From Tepidanaerobacter sp. EBM-38 (GTDB lineage: Bacteria; Bacillota; Thermosediminibacteria; Thermosediminibacterales; Tepidanaerobacteraceae): 52,117 bases of DNA. Made by a program: the position numbers and the translations under genes. Where the stretch lies: the NCBI GenBank assembly GCA_001896545.1, contig MPOT01000099.1, positions 1 through 52,117 of the forward strand, read 5' to 3'. Every line of letters starts with the position of its first letter. Within the stretch, counting starts at the first letter, position 1. The notes under the pieces were generated by a model, which worked only from the letters and a program-made list of their open reading frames with translations, did not search any database and had not been told where the DNA came from. This document shows, piece by piece, positions 32,450-43,670 of the stretch.

Positions 32450-34821
32450 TCATAAAACTTTTTGGCGGTTTCGGCCATCTTTTTCAGTGATTCCTTTACT
32501 TTGTTGTGAAACTCTTCAGCCTGCATGCCTGTCATTATTTCTATGACATCATCGATGGTTTCGGCCGTATAAATATGAAACTTATCTTCTTGGGCGGCTG
32601 CAATAACTTCAGGCTTTAGCATGAGGTTTGTGATATTTTGGCAAGGAATGACCACACCTTGAGTTCCGGTAAAGCCTTTCAGTTTGCACGCATGGTAAAA
32701 GCCTTCTATCTTATAGGTGGTACCACCTACCGGCTGGATTTTCCCATGCTGGTCCAGTGAACCGGTGACCGCTATATCCTGGCGCACCGGCACAGATGCA
32801 ATAGCCGACAACAGTGCCATAAGCTCGGCGCAGCTTGCACTGTCTCCTTCTATGCCGCCGTAATTTTGTTCAAATGTTAAGCTCGCCGATATACTTAAAG
32901 GAATACTGCGGGCATATTTTTCTCCCAGATAACCTGTAAGAATCATAACTGCCTTATTGTGAATTCGACCGCTCATTTTAGCCTCACGTTCGATGTTGAC
33001 CACACCGGCATTGCCCAAGTAAACTCTAGCCGTAATGCGTGAAGGCTGACCAAAAATATAGTCGACGGTGTCAATTACCGAAAGGCCGTTGATTTGTCCG
33101 GTAGCAAAGCCTTCCGTATCCACTAGAATCTCTTCTTTTTCAATCATCGACAGCAGCCGCTCTTCTATGCGATTTGATCGGTAAATCTTTTCCGATATAG
33201 CCTTTTCTACATGTTCTTTTGTAACAAGACTGCTGCCGTCAAGCTCCGCCCATGTGCTTGACTCATAAAGCACTTCAAGAATTTCATTAAATCGTGTGGA
33301 AAGTTTCGTTTTATCCTCCGCAAGGCGTGAACTGTAGTCGATTATCTCGGCAACCCCGTTTGTGTCAAAATGCAGAAGGTCGCGAGTTTTTACAATTTCG
33401 GAAATGAGTTCCGCATATTTTTTTATATTCTGCGGGTTTCTCTCCATCTCTACATCAAAATCAACCTTTACCTTGAAAAGTTTTTTAAAGTCTTCGTCAT
33501 ATACATTCAAAAGACTGTAAATATAGGGGTTGCCTATGAGGATAATTTTTACATCTATCGGAATCGCCTCGGGCTTCAATGTTACGGTAGGAAAGAGGAG
33601 GTATTCCTGCCCTATATTTTCAATCTGCGACTCGCCGTTGTTCAGTGTCCTTTTAAGGGCATCCCATGCAAACGGCTCTTTAAAAAGGTCTGCAGCTTGA
33701 ATTATGAGGTAGCCGCCGTTTGCTTTATGAATTGCACCGCTTTTTATAAGCATAAAATCCGTAACAACGGTTCCAAGGCGGGCTCTCCCTTCTATCTTAC
33801 CAAAGAGATTATAATATGTAGGATTTGTTTCAAATATTACCGGTGCATGTGCCGTAGCTTTATTGTCCACAAAGAGATTTATGCGGTACCGCAAAAAAAA
33901 TTCAGATGCCCCTGTCGCACCGTATAATGGGACGATTTCATCGCCGTCTTGCTTTTCTTTTCTATCCTCTTTTACAATCATCAGGTTAGCTATAAGGTCG
34001 TTTTTTACTGCTTTAAGGTAATCGATGATTTTAGCGTTGTCTTTGTACGCTGCATTCATTTCTTCAAAAAGCGGGTTTATGGCGGCAAGTGCTGTGTCTT
34101 TTTCCAGTTCATCCATTTCTCTCCTGGCTGATTTATCAAGTGCCCGCATTTTTCGTATGGCTTCATCGATTTTATTTTGCAGATTTCGGCCTTTTTCCTC
34201 AAGCTCTTTTTTCTGTTCACTTGTAAGCGTTTCGTATTCTTCTTGGCTCATGGGTTTTGGATTTGAATCGGAAAGCGACAGCGGTATTGCTATAATACCT
34301 TGAACGGTTTTCTGAAGTGCAAACCCTTCGGCTTTAGCAATTTCGTCTAAATTTGCAATTATTTCCATGGATTGTTTTTGATAGCGTTCAATAATCTCCT
34401 GCCGCTGTTCTTCAAAGCTGTCATCGCTAAATGCTCTTGATATTTCAGAACGAATATCATAAATAAGTTTTTCCATATCCTTTGCAAATTCAGAGCCTTT
34501 TCCCGCCGGAAGGTTTATGGCAATAGGCCTTTCCGGCTTTAAAAAGTTATACACATAGATGATATCATCGGGTATCGGCCTGCCCTGAGCAGCTTTGGCA
34601 ACCGCCGCTCTGGCATAGCTTGTTTTTCCAGTGCCTGTAAGCCCTGTCATGAAAATGTTATATCCTTTAAGGTCTATCTTTAGCCCAAACTCCATAGCCC
34701 GCACGGCCCGCTCTTGGCCGATGATGTCCGCAGGTGGAGTTAGGTCTTTTGTTGATTTAAAAGAAAGAACCGATTTATCACAGGTTTCTCTCAGTTGGTC
34801 GTGTGTAAGCCTTTTAAGCAT
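32443..34821 (-). CDS. Lon-family ATP-dependent protease (LonB/YcbZ-like)
   Basis: This 792-residue protein is of the Lon-related group lacking the Lon N-terminal domain. The AAA+ part has Walker A GLTGTGKTS near residue 60, a long coiled insertion at about 120-290, and ANGGYLIIQAADLF in the region of Walker B. The C-terminal proteolytic domain has the catalytic Ser in IEGDSASCAEL near 680 and Lys in PVGGTTYKIEGFY, after DQHGKIQPVGG. It follows a FemAB-like gene by 12 bp. Substrates are unknown. Confidence 0.88.
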   Translation of the reverse strand: MLKRLTHDQLRETCDKSVLSFKSTKDLTPPADIIGQERAVRAMEFGLKIDLKGYNIFMTGLTGTGKTSYARAAVAKAAQGRPIPDDIIYVYNFLKPERPIAINLPAGKGSEFAKDMEKLIYDIRSEISRAFSDDSFEEQRQEIIERYQKQSMEIIANLDEIAKAEGFALQKTVQGIIAIPLSLSDSNPKPMSQEEYETLTSEQKKELEEKGRNLQNKIDEAIRKMRALDKSARREMDELEKDTALAAINPLFEEMNAAYKDNAKIIDYLKAVKNDLIANLMIVKEDRKEKQDGDEIVPLYGATGASEFFLRYRINLFVDNKATAHAPVIFETNPTYYNLFGKIEGRARLGTVVTDFMLIKSGAIHKANGGYLIIQAADLFKEPFAWDALKRTLNNGESQIENIGQEYLLFPTVTLKPEAIPIDVKIILIGNPYIYSLLNVYDEDFKKLFKVKVDFDVEMERNPQNIKKYAELISEIVKTRDLLHFDTNGVAEIIDYSSRLAEDKTKLSTRFNEILEVLYESSTWAELDGSSLVTKEHVEKAISEKIYRSNRIEERLLSMIEKEEILVDTEGFATGQINGLSVIDTVDYIFGQPSRITARVYLGNAGVVNIEREAKMSGRIHNKAVMILTGYLGEKYARSIPLSISASLTFEQNYGGIEGDSASCAELMALLSAIASVPVRQDIAVTGSLDQHGKIQPVGGTTYKIEGFYHACKLKGFTGTQGVVIPCQNITNLMLKPEVIAAAQEDKFHIYTAETIDDVIEIMTGMQAEEFHNKVKESLKKMAETAKKFYDK

Positions 34822-34833
34822 GTATGCACCTTC

Positions 34834-35916
34834 TTATCTTTTTTTTGCTCGGCGGAAAAAGTTTACCACATCTTTTCTTATTTTGCGGTAAGCCGGAATT
34901 ACACGCACCCATAGGTAGTAGAAAAACGGAGAAAGCGGCATATCGAATTCCCCGATAAATTCGGTAAATTCGCCATTAAATCCCTTTTTAAATCTATACA
35001 ACCCATACAAAGGGTTGTCTGGTGAAAGGTCTCCGGATACCCCCCGAAAATCATACATGGTGCAGTTGTTTTGTTTTGCCCACTCAATCATTGCCCATTG
35101 AAGGGCATAGTTAGGCATGACATTGCGGTCTTCATTAGATGATGCTCCATATATGTACCATGCCTTGTCACCGAAAATAAAGGCCAGTGTCCCGGCTATA
35201 TACCTTCCCTCATACTCTGCCATAAATAGCCGTGCAAGCCCATTTTCCACCAGCTCATCCCATAGTGTTTCAAAATAGTCAAAACTTCTTACAAGAAACT
35301 CATCGCGAATACAGGTTTCCTCCAGGATATCATAAAACGGCTTTAAATCCTCTCTCCGACCTACCTTGACCGTGACACCTTTGCGCTTTGCCAATCGAAT
35401 ATTATAGCGGGTTTTATGGTGAAAGTCTGCAGCAATTTCCTCCAACGGCTTGCTTATATCCAAGCGAAAAACGAATTTTGGCTGAACGCCATCGAAATCC
35501 TTGCCTGAATCAATAAGGTTAAAGCCCAATGAGCGAAGGTTTTTTACAACTTCATCGTTTGGTGCTTTTATATCCGGGTCTATCTTTAATAAAATAGCCC
35601 CATGCTGTTTTGCCATAGATTTTATTTTTGCAAAGAGAAATCTAAGCGTATCTTTATCAGTATAATCGGCTACAGGTCCTCTGGGAGCATAAAAAATACA
35701 TTTGTTAAAACCCGGAATGGGCAGTTTCCTCTTTAATATAGAAATTCCGGCTTTAGGTTTGCCCTCATCCATGACAAGCAGCCTGATAGGTTCCCATCCG
35801 GTGTGCCGCTTTACTTCGCCCCATTCATAGGACTGAAGCACATGCCCTTTAGGCCCCCAAGCCATAAAATCGTTAAAAAATTTCTTCTCATCTTGGTTTA
35901 TGATTTTTATTTCCAT
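34834..35916 (-). CDS. FemAB-family aminoacyltransferase-like protein
   Basis: This 360-residue protein has the FemX/FemA fold of two GNAT-like domains: QSYEWGEVKRHTGWEP near residue 30, a middle part with LKIDPDI, and a second GNAT domain from about 190, with DFRGVSGDLSPDNPLYGLYRFKKGF at its end. Family members add the first amino acid of the peptidoglycan cross-bridge using aminoacyl-tRNA. The ATG at 35916 is used; GGAGG is about 11 bases upstream. It forms a probable operon with the Lon-type protease. Which amino acid it adds is not visible. Confidence 0.85.
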   Translation of the reverse strand: MEIKIINQDEKKFFNDFMAWGPKGHVLQSYEWGEVKRHTGWEPIRLLVMDEGKPKAGISILKRKLPIPGFNKCIFYAPRGPVADYTDKDTLRFLFAKIKSMAKQHGAILLKIDPDIKAPNDEVVKNLRSLGFNLIDSGKDFDGVQPKFVFRLDISKPLEEIAADFHHKTRYNIRLAKRKGVTVKVGRREDLKPFYDILEETCIRDEFLVRSFDYFETLWDELVENGLARLFMAEYEGRYIAGTLAFIFGDKAWYIYGASSNEDRNVMPNYALQWAMIEWAKQNNCTMYDFRGVSGDLSPDNPLYGLYRFKKGFNGEFTEFIGEFDMPLSPFFYYLWVRVIPAYRKIRKDVVNFFRRAKKR

Positions 35917-36002
35917 TATATGAATAACCTCCGCCAAATGTTTTACTCCAATCTTTATTATATATTATACATGATTTATTCGACGATTAAATAAAGTATT
36001 AC

Positions 36003-36039
36003 AAAAAAGGACCGGTAAATTTTGCTTACCAGCCCTTTT
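36003..36039 (-). terminator. Terminator after the chemoreceptor gene
   Basis: AAAAGG and GGTAA segments at about 36005-36017 pair imperfectly with TTACC and CCTTTT at about 36026-36039. On the minus strand the hairpin is followed by TTTTTT. It is about 10 bp beyond the stop codon at 36047. Confidence 0.6.
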
Positions 36040-36046
36040 AGAAGGC

Positions 36047-37303
36047 TTAGATTTTTATTACATTCATGATTTTATCAAGTTTGTCCGCATCTTCTCTGAG
36101 TCTTAGCACCGAGGAAGCAATTTCATCCAGCAGCTTCTGCTGTTTTTCTATTGAATCAATTATGGTTTGCGCCTGATTGGTACCGTCTAGGCTGATATCA
36201 GTCATCTTTTTAAAGGACTCGCTGGTGCTTTCGGTGCTGGCCGCCATCTGCTCAGTTGCTGCGGAAATCTCCTGCATCTGTTCTGCCACTTTTCCAACGG
36301 CAACCAAGATTTGCTCAAAGGTTTCGGCGGCGGATTTCACTGCTTTAATACCGTTTTCTACATTGGCCGAACCTTGGTCTTTTGCCTTAACAGCTTTATC
36401 CACTTCATTTAGAACAGTGCCGATGAGCTGCCCTATCTGTTTTGCAGCATCGCCTGACTGCTCGGCAAGTTTCCTTATTTCATCTGCCACAACGGCAAAT
36501 CCCCGACCCTGCTCGCCTGCTCTGGCGGCTTCAATAGCGGCATTTAATGCCAAAAGGTTGGTCTGGTCGGCTATGCCGGTAATGGTTTCTACAATCTGAC
36601 CGATAGTTTCGGAGCTTTCTCCCAAAGACTTTATGACCGAGGCAGTATAATTACTTGATTCTTTGATTTTGCCCATCTGTAAAGTTACCTGATCCATGGC
36701 AGTGCGGCCGGATTCGGCAAGTTGGGATGCATCGGCAGCCGTTGCGGCTGCTTCAGACGAACTTACGGCAATCTGTTCGACCCCCGCGGTCATTTGCGAC
36801 AGCATATCCGACATGCCGTCTATTAAGTTTTTCATTTCTTTAAGTCTGTCGGTAATATGGTTCAAGGCATTCTTTATGGATGTTTCAATATTTGAAGACA
36901 TTTCCTTGCTTTGATGAGTTATCTTTCCAATAGAAGCAGCTGATGCCAGCATATCTGCTGTGGTATCCTTGGCATTTTTCAAAATTTTTCTTACCTTGTC
37001 CAAAGAATCATTATACACATCAGCCAGTGCACCTATATCATCCCCGATGAGCCTTTTAGCCTTAACAGTAAAGTCACCCTTTGCTATGGCGCTTAAGCTC
37101 TGCTCTATAGCTTCCAACGGGCGTGAGGCCCCTTTTGTCACTAAAAAAGATATAATACCGGAAACTACAACTGCTGCGGCTGCTGCCAGCAGGTTATTTG
37201 TACTTGTAAAGTCTTCCCCATGAAAATAGTATATATATCCACCTAAGGAAAAGGCTACCAGCAGCATTGTAATTAAAACTACTCTTAGTCGAATCCCCTT
37301 CAC
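36047..37303 (-). CDS. Methyl-accepting chemotaxis protein without extracellular sensor domain
   Basis: This 418-residue chemoreceptor has two membrane helices (residues about 7-27 and 37-57) separated by only about ten residues, so there is no ligand-binding domain outside. A HAMP domain follows ([22 protein letters not shown]), then the coiled signalling domain with the hairpin tip [25 protein letters not shown]. It may sense the membrane state or partner proteins. Translation starts at GTG (37303) with AAGGAGG upstream. There are no other chemotaxis genes in the window. Confidence 0.9.
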   Translation of the reverse strand: MKGIRLRVVLITMLLVAFSLGGYIYYFHGEDFTSTNNLLAAAAAVVVSGIISFLVTKGASRPLEAIEQSLSAIAKGDFTVKAKRLIGDDIGALADVYNDSLDKVRKILKNAKDTTADMLASAASIGKITHQSKEMSSNIETSIKNALNHITDRLKEMKNLIDGMSDMLSQMTAGVEQIAVSSSEAAATAADASQLAESGRTAMDQVTLQMGKIKESSNYTASVIKSLGESSETIGQIVETITGIADQTNLLALNAAIEAARAGEQGRGFAVVADEIRKLAEQSGDAAKQIGQLIGTVLNEVDKAVKAKDQGSANVENGIKAVKSAAETFEQILVAVGKVAEQMQEISAATEQMAASTESTSESFKKMTDISLDGTNQAQTIIDSIEKQQKLLDEIASSVLRLREDADKLDKIMNVIKI

Positions 37304-37366
37304 GACTCTTCCTCCTTTTCAGAAAAGTAATATATATACTATTAGACAAATATCTGCTTTTTCCTG

Positions 37367-39055
<1,689 letters not shown>

Positions 39056-39233
39056 TAGTATGGAGTTTTTATTTTATCAGTTTGTTTACAACTTCAAGCA
39101 TGGGTTTAATACAATGTTGGTTATGCTTGCGGGATTGGTAATTTTTATTTCAAATATATGTCACTGATTTCATAATTCCATGTAACTATATCAATACTTG
39201 GATTTTATTATGTATTTTGCCCATTTAAAAATA

Positions 39234-39275
39234 AAAAATCCCCCGAATGACTTTTATCCATCGGGGGGATATTTC
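39234..39275 (-). terminator. Rho-independent terminator of the MBL-fold gene
   Basis: ATCCCCCGAATG at 39238-39249 pairs with CATCGGGGGGAT at 39259-39270, and the minus strand continues with TTTTTTATTTTT. It lies about 60 bp after the stop codon at 39331. Confidence 0.85.
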
Positions 39276-39298
39276 TTTGTAACACTTGGATTGAATAA

Positions 39299-39333
39299 AA
39301 AGGAACCGTCCCCAATTATTCACCAATTATTCA
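39299..39333. repeat. Short repeat at the end of the MBL-fold gene
   Basis: An AAGGAACCGTCCCC motif (39299-39312) is followed by two exact tandem copies of CCAATTATTCA (39312-39322 and 39323-39333). The second copy supplies the gene's stop codon. The GGAACCGTCCCC motif recurs widely in Clostridia, from general knowledge. Confidence 0.6.
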
Positions 39334-39969
39334 CTCGTAATTTAGAACTACAATACGATTCTGATTGTCAAGGGTTTCGGGGGTTATCTCTATGGTATTG
39401 GAATCCAGGTGCTCTACATCACCCATCTTCTCTACGAACTTATCCACCGGATCTATGGGCATGCTGACAGCCGGTGTTCTAAAATGCATGGGAATGGTAA
39501 TCTTGGGGGAAAGCTGTTCTATTAATGCAGCAGCTCCATCGGCATCCAGGGTAAAGGTTCCTCCTACCGGAATCAGGAGTACATCCACATCGCCGATTTC
39601 TTCTATCTGGGTTTTTGAAAGTAAATGCCCCAGATCTCCTACATGGCATACTCTAATACCATCGATCTCAAAAGTGTAGATTATGTTGGGACCTCGCTTG
39701 GCTCCCTTGGCTTCATCATGAAAAGCCGGGATACCCTTTATACTTATACCGCTTATAGCACATTCACCTGTAGATTTTACAATCTCCGGGTCTCCTTGAA
39801 TTCCCTCCACATAATTATGGTCATAATGGTCATGACTTACGGTTACTATATCTGCTTCAACCATCGGTATCTTATAGCCCACACTTCCGTCGAATGGGTC
39901 GGTAACTATCTTAGTGCCATCTTTTGATTCCAAAAGAAAACAGGAATGGCCGAACCACCGAATTTTCAC
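39331..39969 (-). CDS. MBL-fold metal-dependent hydrolase (UPF0173 type)
   Basis: This 212-residue protein has a metallo-beta-lactamase fold: MKIRWFGHSCFLLES at the start, metal motif SHDHYDHNYVEG (HxDH-type), a conserved VCHVGDLGH near residue 108 and PMHFRTPAVSMP near 160. It resembles the UPF0173/YtkL group, hydrolases with unknown substrate. The start is GTG at 39969 with GGGAGG upstream. It appears monocistronic, ending at the terminator at 39234-39275. Confidence 0.88.
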   Translation of the reverse strand: MKIRWFGHSCFLLESKDGTKIVTDPFDGSVGYKIPMVEADIVTVSHDHYDHNYVEGIQGDPEIVKSTGECAISGISIKGIPAFHDEAKGAKRGPNIIYTFEIDGIRVCHVGDLGHLLSKTQIEEIGDVDVLLIPVGGTFTLDADGAAALIEQLSPKITIPMHFRTPAVSMPIDPVDKFVEKMGDVEHLDSNTIEITPETLDNQNRIVVLNYE

Positions 39970-40122
39970 GACTGGAAAACCTCCCTTTCATTCAAGGTTT
40001 TAGTTTATATATATCTCTATAAAAAAATATCCTAACTATAATATATTCTTGGTAAAAATTGAAATTCCTTCTTTGCACCGTTATTTTATCCATTTCTGCC
40101 AGTTCCAATTCTTGGATGAACC

Positions 40123-41832
40123 CTACATGCGATCCGGTGCACTGATTCCCAAAATCGCCAGTGCGTTTTTAATTACCTGCTGGACAGCCATTACCAGCAA
40201 AAGTCTGGCGGTTGTCAAATCTTGAGCATCTGTCAGCACTCGGCATTTATTATAAAAGGAATGAAATGCCGATGCCAGTTCTTGAGAGTATACGGTAATA
40301 CGGTACGGAGCAAGATTATCGGCAGCAAGCTTTATTTCACCGGGAAAGTCGGCAAGTTTTTTAATGAGCTCTATTTCGGACTCCTCAATTAATAAGTCTG
40401 CATATTTATTCACATCATTTTGTGTAAGATTATTTACATTGGGTATATCTACTCCCTGTTCTTTTGCCTGCCTGAGTATGCTGGATATGCGGGCATGGGC
40501 GTATTGAACATAGTATACAGGATTGTCGTCAGATTGTTTTATAGCCAGATCTAGATCGAAGTCCAAGTGGGTATCGGCACTTCTAAGGTTAAAGAAAAAC
40601 CTTGCGGCATCTTTTCCCACTTCTTCTACAATGTCGGCTAAGGTAACGGCCCGACCGGTGCGTTTGGACATACGAGCTATCTCGCCATTGCGGTAAAGCC
40701 TGACCAGTTGCATTATGATGACCGTAAGCTTGTCCGGGTCATAGCCCAAGGCTTCAAGCGCTCCCTTCATTCTGGCTATATGGCCATGATGGTCTGCTCC
40801 CCAAATATTTATTACCCAGTCAAATCCTCTGTCAAATTTATTCTTATGATAAGCTATGTCAGATGCAAAATATGTAGGTAAGCCGTTTGCCCTTATCAAT
40901 ACCTCATCCTTTGCTTCTCCGAACTGTGAAGCTTTAAACCAAAGGGCACCATCCTTTTTATAGGTGTAGCCCCTGTCTGTCAAAATCTTTATAACCTCAT
41001 TTACCTTTCCGCTGTCGTGCAGGCTCTGTTCTGAAAACCATACATCAAAATGAACTCCAAAGTTTTCCAAATCCTTTTTCATACGCTCTATATTTTTCTT
41101 GAGTGCATATTTAATAAAGTAGGCTCTGCGGGCGGGAGAGTCCATATATAAAAACCTGTCGCCTTCCTGCTCAATCAAGTCTTTCATATGTTCTATTATG
41201 TCTTCACCGTGATAGCCGCCTTCGGGGATTTCGCCATGTTTGCCCATCAGCTCGAGATAACGGGCTTCCAATGAAAGGCCGAAGTTTTCAATCTGATTGC
41301 CGGCATCATTTATATAGAACTCCTTTGTTACATCAAATCCTACCATTTCTAAGATTGATGCCAAAGCATCACCTAATGCCGCGCCCCTGGCATTGCCCAT
41401 GTGCATAGGACCGGTGGGGTTTGCGCTTACAAATTCCACCTGAACTTTTTTACCTTCACCTATGTTGCAGCGCCCGAAATCGCTGCCATATTTTAGTACA
41501 TCCGAAATCACTGCATTAGCCCAAGCAGGCACTAGGTAAAAATTGACAAATCCCGGGCCTGCAACCTCTATTTTTTCAATTAAGTTGCTATGTGTAGTAT
41601 CAATTCTTTCTGCAATAACCTCTCCGATTTTTCTTGGGGGCATTTTAGCTTCCCTTGCCAAAATCATGGCAATGTTTGTGGCAAAATCTCCATGCCCCTC
41701 GTCCTGAGGAACTTCAATATGAAAATCAGGTATGTCCTTAATCGGCAAAGCCCCATCGTCAATGGCTTTATTTAAGGCAGATATTACAATGTCCATTAAT
41801 TTCTGCTGAACTTGTGTCTTTAAGTCCTTCAT
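40123..41832 (-). CDS. argS: Arginyl-tRNA synthetase
   Basis: This 569-residue class I synthetase charges tRNA-Arg with arginine. The N-terminal Arg-specific domain has HIEVPQDEGHGDFATNIAM; the HIGH-type motif appears as ANPTGPMHMGNARGA near residue 130; the KMSKS-type loop is RMSKRTGRAVTLADI near 390; and the C-terminal DALR anticodon domain ends with VIKNALAILGISAPDRM. The length is normal. GGAGG lies five bases before the ATG. A near-consensus promoter at 41890-41918 drives it alone. No T-box leader is visible in the 60 bases between. Confidence 0.97.
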   Translation of the reverse strand: MKDLKTQVQQKLMDIVISALNKAIDDGALPIKDIPDFHIEVPQDEGHGDFATNIAMILAREAKMPPRKIGEVIAERIDTTHSNLIEKIEVAGPGFVNFYLVPAWANAVISDVLKYGSDFGRCNIGEGKKVQVEFVSANPTGPMHMGNARGAALGDALASILEMVGFDVTKEFYINDAGNQIENFGLSLEARYLELMGKHGEIPEGGYHGEDIIEHMKDLIEQEGDRFLYMDSPARRAYFIKYALKKNIERMKKDLENFGVHFDVWFSEQSLHDSGKVNEVIKILTDRGYTYKKDGALWFKASQFGEAKDEVLIRANGLPTYFASDIAYHKNKFDRGFDWVINIWGADHHGHIARMKGALEALGYDPDKLTVIIMQLVRLYRNGEIARMSKRTGRAVTLADIVEEVGKDAARFFFNLRSADTHLDFDLDLAIKQSDDNPVYYVQYAHARISSILRQAKEQGVDIPNVNNLTQNDVNKYADLLIEESEIELIKKLADFPGEIKLAADNLAPYRITVYSQELASAFHSFYNKCRVLTDAQDLTTARLLLVMAVQQVIKNALAILGISAPDRM

Positions 41833-41889
41833 AAGATCCTCCTACTAAAAAATGTTTCACGTAACGTTGCTGTCGTTTTACGTAAGTAA

Positions 41890-41918
41890 ATTCTACCACT
41901 CAAAAATTTTAATTGCAA
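41890..41918 (-). promoter_or_regulatory. Sigma-A promoter of argS
   Basis: TTGCAA (41918-41913) and TAGAAT (41895-41890) are 17 bp apart on the minus strand, about 50 bp before the argS start. Confidence 0.6.
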
Positions 41919-41921
41919 CAA

Positions 41922-42272
41922 TTATCGTTTTTTGCCGCCACCGTCCCTACGGGCTCTCTGGACTAAAGCTTCGGCTCGGATGCGAGCTGTTTCAATTTCT
42001 ACATCCTTTGGTTTGCGGCCAACCTGCTTTTTGAACTCCTTTATAAACAGCTCTAAAAATTTATCCATCTTTTCGTTGCCTGTTATGCCCCAGTCTTTAT
42101 AATTTTCTTCAATATAATCCACTATATCCGCAGTTATGTCCATGATGATTTTAAAGCGGCGGTTTTTTGCATATATGTTTACGCCATAGCCTAGTATGAG
42201 TGCGATTAAAGGCTCCATTACCGCTTCATTTGTTATCACATTTATTATCATTTTAAGCCATCCCAAATCCAT
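41922..42272 (-). CDS. Small membrane protein of unknown function
   Basis: This 116-residue protein has one membrane helix near the N-terminus (residues about 13-30, NEAVMEPLIALILGYGVNIYA) followed by a basic and amphipathic cytoplasmic part (VDYIEENYKDWGITGNEKMDKFLELFIKEFKK as successive segments) and a very basic tail. Its size and layout recall phage holin-like proteins, but no motif proves it. It follows pyrE with a hairpin whose 3' arm contains the ribosome-binding site of this gene. It may be cotranscribed with the pyr operon. Confidence 0.6.
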   Translation of the reverse strand: MDLGWLKMIINVITNEAVMEPLIALILGYGVNIYAKNRRFKIIMDITADIVDYIEENYKDWGITGNEKMDKFLELFIKEFKKQVGRKPKDVEIETARIRAEALVQRARRDGGGKKR

Positions 42273-42276
42273 AAAA

Positions 42277-42315
42277 ATCCCCCTCTCTTGTTTATATTAT
42301 GCGCGAGGGGGGGAT
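42277..42315 (-). promoter_or_regulatory. Hairpin after pyrE that overlaps the next ribosome-binding site
   Basis: On the minus strand ATCCCCCCCTC (42315-42305) pairs with GAGAGGGGGAT (42287-42277) with a loop of about 17 bases, followed by five T. It looks like the terminator of the pyr operon. Its 3' arm contains GAGAGGGGGA, which is the only ribosome site for the small membrane protein starting at 42272. Read-through transcripts would therefore have this site paired. Confidence 0.6.
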
Positions 42316-42326
42316 TAGTGCACTTA

Positions 42327-42899
42327 TTATTTTTTTCGACTGCCGGGTTTTATTATAGGTAAGTTTTTTTTGCACAGCGGACATTCTTCAGGATCATAGG
42401 ACTCTACCTGCAGCTTTAAGAGATAATGCGCAGGCACACCAAAGTCCACCTTACCGCCGCTTCTGTCAACCAGTGCTGCTACGGCAGCTACTTCGCCGCC
42501 CAGCTCTTTTATAAGTGATATGACCTCTTTTACTGAACCGCCGGTAGTAACTACATCCTCAACTACAAGTATTCTTTCACCGGGCTTTACGGTAAAACCG
42601 CGGCGAAGCGCCATTTTGCCTTCTTCCCTTTCGGTAAAAATAGCACGGGCATTAAGCTGTCTTCCCATTTCATAGGAAATTATTATGCCGCCCATAGCCG
42701 GGCCAATTACCGTTTGAATGCCCAAATCCTTCACGTTTTCAGCCAACTTGACGCAGACTTGTTCCGTTGATTTAGGATACTGTAGGAGCTGGGCGCACTG
42801 CATGTATTTGTCGCTGTGGCGGCCGGAGGTCAAAAGAAAATGTCCGGTCTTGAGCACCCCTGTTTCATAAAATAGCTTTAAAATATCTTCATCTGTCAT
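42327..42899 (-). CDS. pyrE: Orotate phosphoribosyltransferase
   Basis: This 190-residue enzyme joins orotate and PRPP to give OMP. The PRPP motif is ILVVEDVVTTGGSV near residue 105, preceded by the catalytic loop region EREEGKMALRRGF. The C-terminus has a Cys-x2-Cys pair (ECPLCKKN) and a basic tail as in many Clostridia. ATG at 42899 has GGGAG upstream. It is the last gene of the pyr operon. Confidence 0.96.
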   Translation of the reverse strand: MTDEDILKLFYETGVLKTGHFLLTSGRHSDKYMQCAQLLQYPKSTEQVCVKLAENVKDLGIQTVIGPAMGGIIISYEMGRQLNARAIFTEREEGKMALRRGFTVKPGERILVVEDVVTTGGSVKEVISLIKELGGEVAAVAALVDRSGGKVDFGVPAHYLLKLQVESYDPEECPLCKKNLPIIKPGSRKK

Positions 42900-42937
42900 A
42901 AAAATTTCTCCCTTCAAGGCAATTATCATCTTATATA

Positions 42938-43633
42938 CTATTGAAATAGCTTACTAAGGGCTTTGGCAGGGTCCGGTGCAGCGGTGACCGGGCGACCTAC
43001 TACTATGTAGTCCGCGCCTTCGTCAAGGGCCTGAGCAGGAGTCATGACACGCTTTTGATCTCCCGTCGCAGCCCATGCAGGTCTTACTCCCGGTGTTACT
43101 ATTAGGAAATCATCTCCTGCTGCCTCTCGTATGACGGATATTTCTTTAGGGGAGGCTACTACCCCGTCAAGGCCTGATTCCTTTGCCATAAGTGCCAGCG
43201 TTTTTACCTGTTCTGTCGGTGATTTATTTATATTTACAGCTGCCAAATCGTTCTCATCAAGACTTGTAAGGACAGTAATGGCAAGTAAAATCGGCTTTTG
43301 GGAAACATCTGCATTGTCCACTACCTCACGAGCCTTTCTCATCATCTGGCGCCCGCCGGAGGCATGCACATCAAGCATAAACGCACCGGTGCTCAAACAT
43401 GCTTTTGCAGCACCGGCTACGGTATTCGGGATATCGTGCAGTTTCAAATCCAGGAAAACTTTACACCCTTCATTATTAATTTTTTTAACAATTTCAGGTC
43501 CCTGTGAACAGAAAAGTTCCAGTCCTACCTTAAAAACAGATACCTTGTCTTTTAAAAGTCTAACAATTTCCAAGGCTTTTTGTTCATCGGGGGTGTCCAG
43601 TGCTATGATGACCTTACTGTAATCATATGACAT
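42938..43633 (-). CDS. pyrF: Orotidine 5'-phosphate decarboxylase
   Basis: This 231-residue TIM-barrel enzyme makes UMP from OMP. The catalytic motif is FLDLKLHDIPNT (Asp-x-Lys-x2-Asp) near residue 60; the phosphate-binding end has VTPGVRPAW near 180 and DYIVVGRPVTAA near 208. AAGGAG precedes the ATG. It follows pyrD after 37 bp in the operon. Confidence 0.96.
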   Translation of the reverse strand: MSYDYSKVIIALDTPDEQKALEIVRLLKDKVSVFKVGLELFCSQGPEIVKKINNEGCKVFLDLKLHDIPNTVAGAAKACLSTGAFMLDVHASGGRQMMRKAREVVDNADVSQKPILLAITVLTSLDENDLAAVNINKSPTEQVKTLALMAKESGLDGVVASPKEISVIREAAGDDFLIVTPGVRPAWAATGDQKRVMTPAQALDEGADYIVVGRPVTAAPDPAKALSKLFQ

Positions 43634-43670
43634 ACGCTGTCTCCTTTCGAAATTTTAAATATTATATGGC

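Noticed and set aside
41833..41889. A T-box leader for argS
   Set aside because: The gap between promoter and start is about 50 bases and lacks the T-box sequence and terminator.
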